Source: Gordonia prachuapensis
GTDB lineage: Bacteria; Actinomycetota; Actinomycetes; Mycobacteriales; Mycobacteriaceae
Assembly (NCBI RefSeq): GCF_036350515.1
Contig: NZ_JAZDUE010000018.1
Coordinates: forward strand, 1 to 64,000
Reading direction: 5' to 3'
DNA length: 64,000 bases
The translations under genes and the position numbers were made by a program. A model generated the notes under the pieces. It worked only from the letters and a program-made list of their open reading frames with translations, did not search any database and was not told where the DNA came from. Positions 25,685 through 35,321 of this stretch are shown piece after piece (positions within the stretch are counted from its first letter, which is position 1; each line of letters opens with the position of its first letter).

Positions 25685-26775
25685 GTGGCGAACTTGCCGG
25701 AGTCGCAGGATTCGCGCGGACTCTGACACACGCGGGGCTGCCGGTGGCGACCGACTCCGTGGAGGCGTTTGTCCGCGCGCTCCGCGAGATCGACATCGCC
25801 GACGTCGACCAGGTGTATTGGGCGGGACTGGCCACACTGTGCCGCGACCCGGACGACCAGGCACGCTTCGACCTCGCCTTCGACGCCTGGTTCGGCGATC
25901 GGATGCCGCGCCGCACCCGACGACCTACGAAACCGGCGCACACCCGGATCGCCGCGCTACGCACCACCGCCGACCAGACAGCCACCGGGGCGGGACCACA
26001 TCTGGCGGTCGCCGCCGACGACACCGAGGTGCTGCGGCACCGAGACATCGCGACGTTGTCCGCTGCCGAACGTGCCCACCTCGCCGAACTCATGGCGACG
26101 CTGACACCGCAGCTGCCGCAACGTGCCGCGCTGCGCCGCGCTCCGGCCCGGCGCGGTTCGGTGGATCCGGGTCGCACGGTTCGCGCCATGCTCGCTGCCG
26201 GCGGCGAACCGGTGAAACCGAGCCGACACCGACCGACAACCCGGCCGCGTCGTGTGGTGCTGTTGCTGGATGTCTCCGGTTCGATGAGCCCCTACGCCGA
26301 CGCGCTGCTGCGATTCGCGCACGTGGTCACCCGGGCCAACCCGGCCGGAACCGAGGTGTTCTCGCTCGGCACCCGGTTGACCCGGCTGTCGCGGGCGCTA
26401 CGGGCCGCCGATGCCGAACAGGCGCTCGCCGCCGCCGGGCGTGCCGTTCCGGACTGGGCAGGCGGGACCAGACTCGGCGAGACGATGCAGGCGTTCCTGG
26501 ACCGGTGGGGTCGGCGCGGGGTGGCCCGGGGTGCCGTGGTGGTGGTCTTCTCCGACGGGTGGGAGCGTGGCGACCCCGCCCTGCTGGCGCAGCAGATGGC
26601 GCAGCTGCAGCGCCTGGCCCGGGCGGTGTTCTGGGTCAACCCGCACGTGGGCGCGCCGGGCTACGAGCCGGTGCAGGGCGGCATCGTCGCGGCACTGCCC
26701 CACCTCGACGGTCTGCTCGCCGGCCACTCGGTGGCCACCCTCGAGGAGCTGCTCGCCGCCGTACGCGACGCCTGA
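25681..26775 (+). CDS. VWA domain protein (CoxE-like)
   Basis: This 364-residue protein has a helical N-terminal half and a C-terminal von Willebrand A domain with an intact MIDAS motif DVSGSMS (Asp197, Ser199, Ser201), a conserved threonine in WAGGTRLGETM and the aspartate in VVFSDGWERGD. CoxE-type proteins pair with MoxR ATPases in insertion of metal or sulfur into molybdenum hydroxylases. It overlaps the ATPase gene and precedes the small hydroxylase subunit by 116 bases. Confidence 0.87.
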   Translation: MSGELAGVAGFARTLTHAGLPVATDSVEAFVRALREIDIADVDQVYWAGLATLCRDPDDQARFDLAFDAWFGDRMPRRTRRPTKPAHTRIAALRTTADQTATGAGPHLAVAADDTEVLRHRDIATLSAAERAHLAELMATLTPQLPQRAALRRAPARRGSVDPGRTVRAMLAAGGEPVKPSRHRPTTRPRRVVLLLDVSGSMSPYADALLRFAHVVTRANPAGTEVFSLGTRLTRLSRALRAADAEQALAAAGRAVPDWAGGTRLGETMQAFLDRWGRRGVARGAVVVVFSDGWERGDPALLAQQMAQLQRLARAVFWVNPHVGAPGYEPVQGGIVAALPHLDGLLAGHSVATLEELLAAVRDA

Positions 26776-26891
26776 AGCGCGCGTGCGAGATCCGCGATTT
26801 CGGGTGTGCGATGTGTACGAGAGGCGCACAGTGATTCGGGAGGACCTCACCCGGCACTCAGCCCACACTGGTCGAACGCATCGGAGGCCAC

Positions 26892-27440
26892 ATGCGCGTC
26901 ACAATCACCGTCGACGGGACGACCTACGAGGACGAGGTGGAACCACGCACCTTGCTCGTCCATCACCTACGCAACCAGCTCGGCAAGGTCGGCACCGTGA
27001 TCGGCTGCGACACAAGCAATTGTGGCGCGTGCACGGTGATGATGAACGGCCACAGCGTCAAGTCGTGCTCGGTGCTGGCCGTACAGGCCGATGGCGCCGA
27101 CATCACCACCGTCGAAGGTCTCGCCCGCGACGGTGAGCTGCATCCCGTCCAGGAGGCATTCCGTGACAATCACGGACTCCAGTGCGGGTACTGCACCCCG
27201 GGAATGATCATGTCGACGATCGACCTTCTCGCGCAGAACCCCAGTCCGGACGAGCATGCGGTGCGGGAGGGTCTGGAAGGCAATCTGTGCCGCTGCACGG
27301 GATATCAGAACATCGTTCGCGCGGCGTTGGATGCGGCACAGCGGCTGCAGGCCGATGAATCACCGCGGCTGGAACGCACCGGATCACAGACCCGAACAGA
27401 CAGTTCGCAGACGATGCAGGAGACGGGAGGCGCACGATGA
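26892..27440 (+). CDS. coxS: Molybdenum hydroxylase small subunit, (2Fe-2S)
   Basis: This 182-residue protein carries two 2Fe-2S clusters. The plant-ferredoxin-type ligands are Cys39, 44, 47 and 59 (GCDTSNCGACTV and SCSV); the helical-domain ligands are Cys98, 101, 133 and 135 (QCGYCTPG and CRCTGYQN). It passes electrons from the molybdenum centre in the large subunit to FAD in the medium subunit. GGAGG lies upstream of ATG 26892. The stop overlaps the large-subunit ATG. The last 30 residues form a polar tail absent from most relatives. The cox symbol follows family naming; the substrate need not be CO. Confidence 0.9.
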   Translation: MRVTITVDGTTYEDEVEPRTLLVHHLRNQLGKVGTVIGCDTSNCGACTVMMNGHSVKSCSVLAVQADGADITTVEGLARDGELHPVQEAFRDNHGLQCGYCTPGMIMSTIDLLAQNPSPDEHAVREGLEGNLCRCTGYQNIVRAALDAAQRLQADESPRLERTGSQTRTDSSQTMQETGGAR

Positions 27441-29842
27441 CCGCGACCGTCGAACCGAGTGCTGCGGAACACGAGGTAGGCAAAGCCCGGATCCGCAAGG
27501 AAGACGATCACCTCATCACCGGGCGCACCAAATGGACGGACAACCTCGTGCTGCCCGGCATGCTGCACATGGGGCTGCTGCGTAGCCCGATGGCGCATGC
27601 ACGGATCGCCGGCATCGACGTCGAGACCGCGCAGGCGATGCCGGGTGTCGTCGCCGTCTACACCGGCGCCGACCTGGCAGAGGAGCAGGGCAGTCTGCCG
27701 AACGCCTGGCAGATCACCGAGGACATGAAGGCACCGCAGGCGCCGTCACTCGCGGTGGACACCGTCCGGTTCGCCGGCGACGCGGTCGCGATGGTGATCG
27801 CCCGCACCGCCGCCGAGGCGCAGGATGCCACCGAGGCGATCGATGTCGACTACGAGGACCTCCCGGTGGTGCTCGACCTCGCCGACGCGGCCTCGGATGG
27901 TTCGGACCTCGTGCATCCGGACCTGGGCACCAACGTGTCCGCGGTGTGGACGTTCGACTCCGCGGAAGCGGGTACCGGCACCGACGTCGAGGATGAGATC
28001 CGCAACGCCGAGGTCGTCGTCGAACGTACTTTCCGGCAGCAACGCCTGATCCCGGCGTTCATGGAACCCCGCTCGGTCGTCGTCGACCCGACCGGCACGC
28101 AGATCACCATGTGGTCGGCCACCCAGGTCCCGCACATTCTCAAACTCATGCTCGCGATGACACTCGGAATCCCGGAGCACAAGCTCCGAGTGATCGCCCC
28201 CGACGTCGGGGGTGGCTTCGGCGGCAAGCTCCAGGTCTGTCCCGAAGAGGTACTCGCGCTTCTCGCCGCCCGCCGCCTGGGAAAGCCGGTGAAGTACACC
28301 GAATCGCGCAGTGAGTCGATGCAAGCAGCGCACCACGGCCGCGACCAGATCCAGAAGCTCACCCTGGCCGCGCGCCGCGATGGCACGGTCACCGGCCTGA
28401 AGGTGGAACTGCTCGCCGACATGGGCGCCTACCTGCGCCTGGTGACGTCGGGAATCCCGATCCTCGGCGCGTTCATGTTCAACGGCATCTACAAGTTCCC
28501 CGCCTACCATTTCACCTGCACCAACGTGTTCACCAACAAGGCACCCACCGACGCCTATCGCGGAGCGGGCCGCCCCGAGGCCACCTTCGCGATCGAGCGG
28601 ATCATGGACGAGCTCGCCACCGAGCTCGACATGGATCCACTCGAGGTGCGTGCGAAGAACTGGATCGCGCACGAGGAGTTCCCGTTCGACACGGTGGCCG
28701 GACTGACCTACGACTCCGGCAACTACGAGGCGGCGACCGCCAAGGCCAAGGAACTGTTCGACTACGACGGGCTGCGCCGTGAGCAGGCCGAACGCCGCGA
28801 ACGTGGTGACACGGTGCAACTCGGGATCGGGGTGTCCACCTTCACCGAGATGTGCGGGCTCGCGCCGTCCCGAGTGCTGGGCTCGTTGTCCTACGGTGCA
28901 GGCGGATGGGAGCACGCCTCGGTCCGCATGCTCCCGACCGGAAAAGTTGAGGTGGTCACCGGCAGCTCGGCACACGGCCAGGGTCACGAGACGGCGTTCA
29001 GCCAGATCGTCGCCGATCGGCTCGGTGTGCCATTCGAGGACGTGGAGGTGCTGCACGGCGACACGCAGACCTCCCCACGCGGCCTCGACACCTACGGCTC
29101 GCGATCACTGTCGGTCGGCGGTATGGCGATCGTGAAGGCAGCCGACCGGGTGATCGACAAGGCACGACCGCTCGCCGCGCACCTGATGGAGGCGTCCGAG
29201 GACGATCTGGAGTTCAGCGACGGCCAGTTCACCGTGAAGGGCACCGAGGCATCGGTGGGTATCGCCGATGTGGCGCTCGCGGTGTTCGCGGCGCACAACC
29301 TGCCCGACGGGGCCGAACCCAATCTCGATTCCGAGGCGACCTACGACCCCGACAACTTCTCGTTCCCGCACGGCACGCATCTGTGCGCGGTCGAGGTGGA
29401 CACCGAGACCGGATTCGTGACCGTGCGCAAGTACGTGTGCGTCGATGACATCGGCACGGTGGTCAACCCTCTGATCGTCGAAGGCCAGGTCCACGGCGGC
29501 CTGGCTCAGGGCATCGCCCAGGCGCTCTACGAGGACGCCATCTACGACGAGTCCGGCACTCTGCTCACCGGTTCGTTCGCCGAGTACCTCGTCCCCGGCG
29601 CACCGGACCTGCCGCACTTCACGACCGATCGCACCGAGACCCCCGCCACCGGAAACGCGCTCGGCGTCAAAGGCGTCGGTGAGGCGGGAACGATCGCGTC
29701 CACCCCGGCCGTGGTCAACTCCGTCCTCGACGCGGTGCGTCACATGGGCGTGCGCGACGTAGAGATGCCATGCAGTCCGATGCGGGTCTGGAAAGCCATC
29801 CAGGCCGGCCAGACCTCCTCCACACAGGAAGGTGTCCGATGA
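27437..29842 (+). CDS. coxL: Molybdenum hydroxylase large subunit, form II (xanthine oxidase/CoxL family)
   Basis: This 801-residue protein binds the molybdopterin-cytosine-dinucleotide cofactor. Seen are DDHLITGRTKWTDNLVLPGM at the N-terminus, the GGGFGGK cofactor loop (DVGGGFGGKL), the active-site loop AYRGAGR at 373-379, GQGHETAFSQI and the C-terminal GVKGVGEAG with the catalytic-type glutamate. AYRGAGR is the form II signature; form I CO dehydrogenases carry AYRCSFR, so oxidation of CO is unlikely to be the main role. It overlaps the S and M genes on both sides. The natural substrate, perhaps an aldehyde or N-heterocycle, cannot be read from sequence. Confidence 0.9.
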   Translation: MTATVEPSAAEHEVGKARIRKEDDHLITGRTKWTDNLVLPGMLHMGLLRSPMAHARIAGIDVETAQAMPGVVAVYTGADLAEEQGSLPNAWQITEDMKAPQAPSLAVDTVRFAGDAVAMVIARTAAEAQDATEAIDVDYEDLPVVLDLADAASDGSDLVHPDLGTNVSAVWTFDSAEAGTGTDVEDEIRNAEVVVERTFRQQRLIPAFMEPRSVVVDPTGTQITMWSATQVPHILKLMLAMTLGIPEHKLRVIAPDVGGGFGGKLQVCPEEVLALLAARRLGKPVKYTESRSESMQAAHHGRDQIQKLTLAARRDGTVTGLKVELLADMGAYLRLVTSGIPILGAFMFNGIYKFPAYHFTCTNVFTNKAPTDAYRGAGRPEATFAIERIMDELATELDMDPLEVRAKNWIAHEEFPFDTVAGLTYDSGNYEAATAKAKELFDYDGLRREQAERRERGDTVQLGIGVSTFTEMCGLAPSRVLGSLSYGAGGWEHASVRMLPTGKVEVVTGSSAHGQGHETAFSQIVADRLGVPFEDVEVLHGDTQTSPRGLDTYGSRSLSVGGMAIVKAADRVIDKARPLAAHLMEASEDDLEFSDGQFTVKGTEASVGIADVALAVFAAHNLPDGAEPNLDSEATYDPDNFSFPHGTHLCAVEVDTETGFVTVRKYVCVDDIGTVVNPLIVEGQVHGGLAQGIAQALYEDAIYDESGTLLTGSFAEYLVPGAPDLPHFTTDRTETPATGNALGVKGVGEAGTIASTPAVVNSVLDAVRHMGVRDVEMPCSPMRVWKAIQAGQTSSTQEGVR

Positions 29843-30696
29843 TCCCCTCCGGATTCGACTACGTCGCGCCGACCTCTCTCGACGACGCGGTGGCAGCACT
29901 CGCCGACGCCGGCGAGGACGCCAAAGTGATCGCCGGCGGGCAGAGCCTGATGCCGGTGCTGCGGTTGCGGTTGAACTCGCCGAGTACCCTCGTCGATCTC
30001 GGCCGGATCGCCGAGCTACGCGGGGTGCGTGAGGACGGCGAGGCCATCGTCGTCGGGGCGATGACCACCCACCACGATGTCATCGCCGATCAGCTCGTCG
30101 GTCGACATGCCGCACTACTGACCGACGCCACGCAGACCGTGGCCGACCCCCAGATCCGGCATCGCGGTACGTTCGGCGGTTCGCTCGCCCATGCCGACCC
30201 GGCCGGCGACCTGGGTGCGGTGGCCGTCGCGCTGAACGCGACGCTCACCGTGGTGGGTCCAAATGGCCGCCGCGACATCGGCGCCGAGGACTTCTTCACC
30301 GACTTCTTCACCACCGCACTCGAACCCGACGAGATCCTCGCCTCCGTGCGCATCCCCAAACACACCGGATGGGCGGCCCACTACGAGAAGTTCCATCGGG
30401 TGGCGCAGAGTTGGTCGATGGTCGCTGTCGCAGCGACGGTCGACGTCGACGACAGCGGGGTGATCCGCGAGGCCGCCGTCGGCCTCACCAACATGTCGGC
30501 GGTTCCGGTGCGCGCCCGCGCCGTGGAGCAGGCACTCGTCGGGCAGTCAGCGGACCTCGAGGTGATCCGTGCCGCAGCCGAACACGCCGCGGAGGGCGCC
30601 GATCCGATGACCGATCCGAACGCCGACGCGGAATACCGAACCCATCTGGCCAAGGTGCTGACCCGCCGGGCCGTCGTCGCTGCGGCAGGTGTCTGA
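29839..30696 (+). CDS. coxM: Molybdenum hydroxylase medium subunit, FAD-binding
   Basis: This 285-residue protein has the FAD motifs of the family: AGGQSLMPVLRLRL near residue 34 and the second motif TVADPQIRHRGTFGGSLAHADPAGD near 94, followed by the CO-dehydrogenase flavoprotein C-terminal domain. It hands electrons from the iron-sulfur subunit to an external acceptor. It starts at ATG 29839, overlapping the large-subunit stop, and coxG begins two bases after its own stop. Confidence 0.9.
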   Translation: MIPSGFDYVAPTSLDDAVAALADAGEDAKVIAGGQSLMPVLRLRLNSPSTLVDLGRIAELRGVREDGEAIVVGAMTTHHDVIADQLVGRHAALLTDATQTVADPQIRHRGTFGGSLAHADPAGDLGAVAVALNATLTVVGPNGRRDIGAEDFFTDFFTTALEPDEILASVRIPKHTGWAAHYEKFHRVAQSWSMVAVAATVDVDDSGVIREAAVGLTNMSAVPVRARAVEQALVGQSADLEVIRAAAEHAAEGADPMTDPNADAEYRTHLAKVLTRRAVVAAAGV

Positions 30697-30698
30697 CC

Positions 30699-31409
30699 AT
30701 GCAACTCGAACACAATTTCACCGTCGATGCGCCGATCGACAGTGTCTGGAAGGCGCTCATCGACCCGGAGCGGGTGGCCGGCTGCATGCCCGGAGCCTCG
30801 CTGACCGACGTCGACGGCGACAAGTTCACCGGGCAGATCAAGGTGAAGATCGGCCCGGTCGCCCTCGTGTACAAGGGCGTCGGCACCTTCATCGAGAAGG
30901 ACGAAGGCGCACACCGCGCGGTGATCGAGGGCAACGCGAAGGAGTCCCGCGGTCAGGGGACGGCCAAGGCCACGGTGTCGATGTCGCTGAAGGACGAGGG
31001 CGACACGACCACCGCCACCGTGCTCACCGATCTGGCGATCACCGGTAAGCCGGCCCAGTTCGGTCGGGGCATGCTCTCCGACGTGGGCGGCAAGATCATC
31101 GATCAGTTCGCGACGTGTCTGTCGAAGAAACTCGCCGAATCGGAGCCTGCTGCCGACGCCGAGGAAACCGTCCCAGCGGCCGGCGAAGCGGCCACGGCCG
31201 GGAGCTCCGCGACATCCACGGTGCCCGCGACGTCAGCGGAGACCCAGGGCGCACGAGGTGGTGCTGTCGCACAACCGCAGGACGAGGCCGAAGCGCTCGA
31301 TCTGATGGCCTACGCCGGAGGGTCGGTCCTCAAGCGGGTTGCACCGATCGTGGGCGCGGTCGTGGTGGGTGCGATCGTGTTCGTTCTGGTGCGTCGACTG
31401 CGTCACTGA
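30699..31409 (+). CDS. coxG: CoxG-like SRPBCC protein with C-terminal membrane anchor
   Basis: This 236-residue protein begins with a CoxG-type SRPBCC domain (HNFTVDAPIDSVWKALIDPE then GCMPGASLTDVDGD and KIGPVALVYKGVG). A linker of about 60 residues rich in Ala, Thr and Glu follows. It ends in a hydrophobic segment (APIVGAVVVGAIVFVLV) and a basic RRLRH. CoxG proteins recruit the hydroxylase to the inner face of the membrane, and the tail here can insert as a single helix. It is the last gene of the operon. Confidence 0.87.
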   Translation: MQLEHNFTVDAPIDSVWKALIDPERVAGCMPGASLTDVDGDKFTGQIKVKIGPVALVYKGVGTFIEKDEGAHRAVIEGNAKESRGQGTAKATVSMSLKDEGDTTTATVLTDLAITGKPAQFGRGMLSDVGGKIIDQFATCLSKKLAESEPAADAEETVPAAGEAATAGSSATSTVPATSAETQGARGGAVAQPQDEAEALDLMAYAGGSVLKRVAPIVGAVVVGAIVFVLVRRLRH

Positions 31410-31479
31410 TCGGTCAACGGGTTCTACTCAGGCGCAACGGTTTCCGCCATCGGTGTGTGTCCCGCCCGCCCCGGCGCGC

Positions 31480-32031
31480 TCACCACCGGAACATCGGCAG
31501 CGGTCGGGTGGGGTGCGTCAGGGCGTGGCGCAGGCCTGCGCGGACGAGGAAGGCGTGGAAACCGTGATACGGAAACCTCTCGACGACGCGGGCGACGAAG
31601 TCGGCGTCGAGACCGCTGCGTAGCAGTCCGTGGCTCACGTCCACGCGGTCGGCCAGCCGGAAGGTCTCCACCACCGGGTCCGTTCGCGCGCGTAGACCGT
31701 GGTGGTCGCAGACCATCGTCCGCGCGAGTTCTGGCTCCCCGATGGCGAACTCGGCCGCTAGCTCATCGCCCAACGCGGCGGACGGGCCGAGATAATCAAA
31801 CGTTCGGGCGGTCCAGATCCCGAGATCGTGCACCGCCCATGCCAGAACCGCGGAGTCCGGCAGATCGTCGTCCAGCAGCGTGCGCTGATAGTTGGCGCAC
31901 CGGTACACGTGATTCCGGTAGGTACGTTCGTCTGGGCCGAGTGCGTCGCGGTGACGCGCCAGCACGTCATCGATCAGCGGATGCTCCAGAATCGGGACAT
32001 CGTTCGCCGACATCCCGGAGCCGGGACTCAT
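31480..32031 (-). CDS. HD-domain-like hypothetical protein
   Basis: This 183-residue helical protein resembles HD-type phosphohydrolases seen in actinobacteria: RNHVYRCANYQRTLL near residue 40, AVHDLGIWTARTFDYL near 65, which contains the His-Asp pair, and MVCDHHGLRAR with paired histidines. Its start at 32031 overlaps the MMPL stop (ATGA), so it is translated with the exporter; ATG 32013 is an alternative. Substrate is unknown. Confidence 0.65.
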   Translation of the reverse strand: MSPGSGMSANDVPILEHPLIDDVLARHRDALGPDERTYRNHVYRCANYQRTLLDDDLPDSAVLAWAVHDLGIWTARTFDYLGPSAALGDELAAEFAIGEPELARTMVCDHHGLRARTDPVVETFRLADRVDVSHGLLRSGLDADFVARVVERFPYHGFHAFLVRAGLRHALTHPTRPLPMFRW

Positions 32032-34217
32032 CTGCTCGTGCTCACCGTCGGTTCCGGCGACGTCTCGGCATCGGAGTCGCTCCGGTGTGTGCTGTCCAGC
32101 GACGGAACCCACTCGAGCCACTTCGGCCAGTACCAGTTGTAGCGCCCGAGGATCTCCATCGTCGCCGGGACCAGAAGCATCCGGACGATCGTGGCATCGA
32201 TGAACACGGCGGTGGCCAGCCCCAAACCCATCGCCTTGAGTCCGCGGTCGTCGAAGAAGACGAAGCTCGCGAACACACACACCATGATCGCGGCCGCGGC
32301 GGTGATCACGCGAGCCGTCTTCGCGAGACCTTCGGTGACCGACGTCGTCGGATCACCTGTGGCGAGGAAGCGCTCACGTATCCGGGAGACCAAGAACACC
32401 TCGTAGTCCATCGCGAGACCGAAGGCGACCGCGAAGAGCACGATGGGCACCCACGCTTCGGTCGGTCCGACCTTGCCGACCCCGACGAACTCCATACCCC
32501 ACCCCCACTGGAAGACCGCGACGATCACACCGAACGCGGCACCCAGGGACAGCAGGTTCATCACAATCGCCTTGGTGGGGATGACGAGCGACCTGAATGC
32601 CAAGGCCAACAGCAGGAACGAGCAGATGAGCACCACGGCGATCATCAACGGCAGCCGGTCGAGGGTGAGTTCGGCGAAATCGTTGCTGCCCACCGCAACC
32701 CCGGTGAGCTCCACCGGCAGGTCGGACTGCGGGACGATGGTGTCGCGAATATGGTGCACCAGGTCGAGCGTCGCGAGTTCCTGGGGCCCGGTCGTCGGTG
32801 TCACGCTGAGCATCGCGACCGGGTTTCCGTCAACGCTTCCCAATGGGATGGGTGGACTGACCTCCGCGACACCGCTCGTCGCGTCGAGACGATCCGCGAG
32901 GTCTTCGAGTTGCGCGACGCCCGCGCCCTCCGGCAGTTCGGTGACCAGGAACAGCGGGCCGTTGGCGCCGTCACCGAATCCCCGGGCCAGGTCGTCGTAA
33001 GCGATTCGGGTGGTGTCCTCGGCCGACCGGTTGCCGGCATCGCCGAATCCGAGGCGCAGATCGAGCACGGGAATCGACAGCACGATCAGGATGGCCAGAG
33101 CCACCAGCACCCCGCCCCACGGGTGCCGCTGAACAACGCGGCTCCAGCGTTGCGCGACTGCTCCGTCCGCGCCCGGCCGTGTCCTCAGCCCGGGGATCGC
33201 GAGCCTGTTCACTCGTGTGCCGATGATCGCGAGCAGAGCCGGCAGCAAAGTGATGGCGGCGAGCATCACGGCGAGCACCCCGGCACACCCGGCCAAGGTC
33301 ATCGTCGGCCCGATCACCCCGCCCTGGGTCAGCAGACCTGCGATCGCGATCGTCACCGTCGCCCCGGCGAAAGCAACGGCGCGGCCCGCGGTGTCCATCG
33401 ACGCCACGACGGCGTCGGGGACGTCGGCGCCGTCCGCCAGCGCAGCGCGGAATCGGGTGAGGATGAGCAGTGCATAGTCGATACCCACGCCGATGCCGAG
33501 CATCACGGTCAACGAGACCGCGAAATTCGGTGTGTCGACGACGTTCTGGAGCAGCATCAGAATCGATGCACCGACCCCGACCCCGAACAGTGCGGTGAGC
33601 AGCGGTAGTCCGGCCGCCACCAGCGTGCCGAACGCGATCAGCAGGATGATCATCGCCAGACCGAGGCCAACCGCCTCGCCCAGACCTGCGGGCGCCTCGT
33701 CGGCGAACCAGTCGCCGGCGAAGTTCACCCGGGTGTCGGGGGCGTCGAACTCTTCTGTCGTGGCCTTGATCTCGGCGACGAGTCGCGATCGTTCACTGTC
33801 GGATTCCGCCGGAACCGTGAGGGTGGTGTAACCGACCGTGCCATCCGATGAGATCGCGGTGTCGGGAGAGATTCCCCGCGTGTACAGGTCGACCATGCCG
33901 GTGTCCGGATCGATGGCCGTGATGCGCTCGCGTAGCGCCTCCACCTCCGCGCGGACGACCGGATTGCGCACTCCGCCAGGCACGGACGGCGCCGTGGCGA
34001 CGACGACCCTGGCCTCGTCCGCAGCCGATCCGCCGTCCGCGGCATTCAGCGTCGCGAGCGCTCGTCCGGACTCGGTGCGGTCGTCGTCGGCGAAGTTCGT
34101 GATCGAGTCGCCGCCGAACATTCCGGCAAGAATTATGCAGCCGACCAGCGCGACCACCCACGTGCCAACAACGGGCCAGCGATTGCGGACCGTCCATCGA
34201 GCGACCGAAGTGAACAT
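32028..34217 (-). CDS. MMPL-family RND transporter
   Basis: This 729-residue membrane protein has the duplicated MMPL layout: an N-terminal helix (VVGTWVVALVGCIILAGMF), a first extracytoplasmic domain, and then six-helix bundles after residues 180 and 520. The intramembrane blocks include GIGVGIDYALLILTRFR and AFGLAMDYEVFLVSRIRER, both with the Asp-Tyr pair used for proton relay. Relatives export lipids, siderophores or drugs in mycolata. Length is shorter than the classical lipid exporters, fitting a generic MMPL. It overlaps the HD-like gene downstream. Confidence 0.9.
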   Translation of the reverse strand: MFTSVARWTVRNRWPVVGTWVVALVGCIILAGMFGGDSITNFADDDRTESGRALATLNAADGGSAADEARVVVATAPSVPGGVRNPVVRAEVEALRERITAIDPDTGMVDLYTRGISPDTAISSDGTVGYTTLTVPAESDSERSRLVAEIKATTEEFDAPDTRVNFAGDWFADEAPAGLGEAVGLGLAMIILLIAFGTLVAAGLPLLTALFGVGVGASILMLLQNVVDTPNFAVSLTVMLGIGVGIDYALLILTRFRAALADGADVPDAVVASMDTAGRAVAFAGATVTIAIAGLLTQGGVIGPTMTLAGCAGVLAVMLAAITLLPALLAIIGTRVNRLAIPGLRTRPGADGAVAQRWSRVVQRHPWGGVLVALAILIVLSIPVLDLRLGFGDAGNRSAEDTTRIAYDDLARGFGDGANGPLFLVTELPEGAGVAQLEDLADRLDATSGVAEVSPPIPLGSVDGNPVAMLSVTPTTGPQELATLDLVHHIRDTIVPQSDLPVELTGVAVGSNDFAELTLDRLPLMIAVVLICSFLLLALAFRSLVIPTKAIVMNLLSLGAAFGVIVAVFQWGWGMEFVGVGKVGPTEAWVPIVLFAVAFGLAMDYEVFLVSRIRERFLATGDPTTSVTEGLAKTARVITAAAAIMVCVFASFVFFDDRGLKAMGLGLATAVFIDATIVRMLLVPATMEILGRYNWYWPKWLEWVPSLDSTHRSDSDAETSPEPTVSTSR

Positions 34218-34319
34218 GCAATCGATCGTTGCGCACCCGACCCGCAGAAGGAATCGGGGTTATCCCCCAATTCGCGCCTGGGGTCGGTCATTCAGTGGAC
34301 GGCCTGCCTGCCCGATTCG

Positions 34320-35255
34320 TCACATGCGTACGACGATCTTGCCGCGTACATGCCCCGACTGGCTGCGTTCGTGAGCGGTTGCGGCGTCCGCGAGGTCGAA
34401 GACCTCGGCGATCTCGGGCTTCAGGTCGCCGGCGTCGCCGAGCCGCGCGAGCTCGGTGAGATCTGCGACGTCGGGACGTACCCAGACGTAGTGCCCGCCG
34501 AACTCGTCGCGCGCTCGCGCGTCCGTGATCGACGCGACGCTGCCGCCCTCGCGGAGGACATCGGGCACGGAGTCGAGTGACTCGCCGCCGACATAGTCGA
34601 GGACGACGTCGACACCCTCGGGCGCGAGAGCGCGCACGCGATCGGCGAGTCCGTCGCCGTAGGTCACCGGCTCTGCACCGAGCCCTCGGAGGTACTCATG
34701 GTTCTGTTCGGACGCGGTCCCGACAACGCGTGCGCCCACGGCCCGGGCGATCTGGACCGCGAATGATCCGACGCCACCTGCGGCGGCATGGACCAGCACG
34801 GTGTTGTCGGGCCGCACACCGGCGCGGTGAATGGTTTGGTAGGCGGTCAGTCCGGCGAGCGGTACGGCCGCCGCCTCCTCTAATGACCAGGCGGCCGGCT
34901 TATGTGCCAACGTGCGCACCGGAGCGGCAACGAGTTCCGCGAACGTGCCACCCGCGACTGCGCCGCCCACGAGGTCCTTGCGTACGTAGCCGAACACCTC
35001 GTCGCCGACATGGAATTCTGGCGTGTCCAGGCCGACCTGTTCGACGACGCCGGCCACGTCCCAGCCGGGAACGGCGGGAAACACAGTGTCCATGACCTGG
35101 TCGAGGTAGCCCTCACGAACCTTCCAGTCGACCGGGTTGACACTCGACGCGCGCACCCGCACGAGGACGGAGTCGGGCCCGACCTTCGGGGTGGGGAGTT
35201 CGGTGAGCTGCAGGACTTCGGGGCCGCCGAAGCGGTCGTAGGTGATTGCTCGCAT
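34320..35255 (-). CDS. NADP-dependent zinc-type alcohol dehydrogenase/quinone oxidoreductase
   Basis: This 311-residue medium-chain dehydrogenase starts MRAITYDRFGGPEVLQLTEL and has the GroES-like domain (RASSVNPVDWKVREG, VPGWDVAGVV) and the nucleotide-binding motif AAAGGVGSFAVQIA. Structural zinc cysteines are absent, as in quinone oxidoreductases and enoyl reductases. I start it at 35255; an in-frame ATG at 35270 adds five residues. It lies 66 bases downstream of the flavoprotein gene on the same strand. Confidence 0.87.
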   Translation of the reverse strand: MRAITYDRFGGPEVLQLTELPTPKVGPDSVLVRVRASSVNPVDWKVREGYLDQVMDTVFPAVPGWDVAGVVEQVGLDTPEFHVGDEVFGYVRKDLVGGAVAGGTFAELVAAPVRTLAHKPAAWSLEEAAAVPLAGLTAYQTIHRAGVRPDNTVLVHAAAGGVGSFAVQIARAVGARVVGTASEQNHEYLRGLGAEPVTYGDGLADRVRALAPEGVDVVLDYVGGESLDSVPDVLREGGSVASITDARARDEFGGHYVWVRPDVADLTELARLGDAGDLKPEIAEVFDLADAATAHERSQSGHVRGKIVVRM

Positions 35256-35321
35256 ATCCGCACCAACCACGACACGTCCGTGGGGATTCCGCCTGCAGTG
35301 TCCGGAGACCTGTATCGCATG

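Noticed and set aside
27437..29842. Form I CO dehydrogenase
   Set aside because: The active-site loop reads AYRGAGR without the selenyl-cysteine-type Cys of AYRCSFR, so form II is the supported reading.
31455..33608. A 717-residue open frame on the plus strand
   Set aside because: It lies entirely antisense to the MMPL and HD-like genes, has very biased Arg/His/Asp composition and no recognisable domain. It is a shadow of GC-rich codon use.
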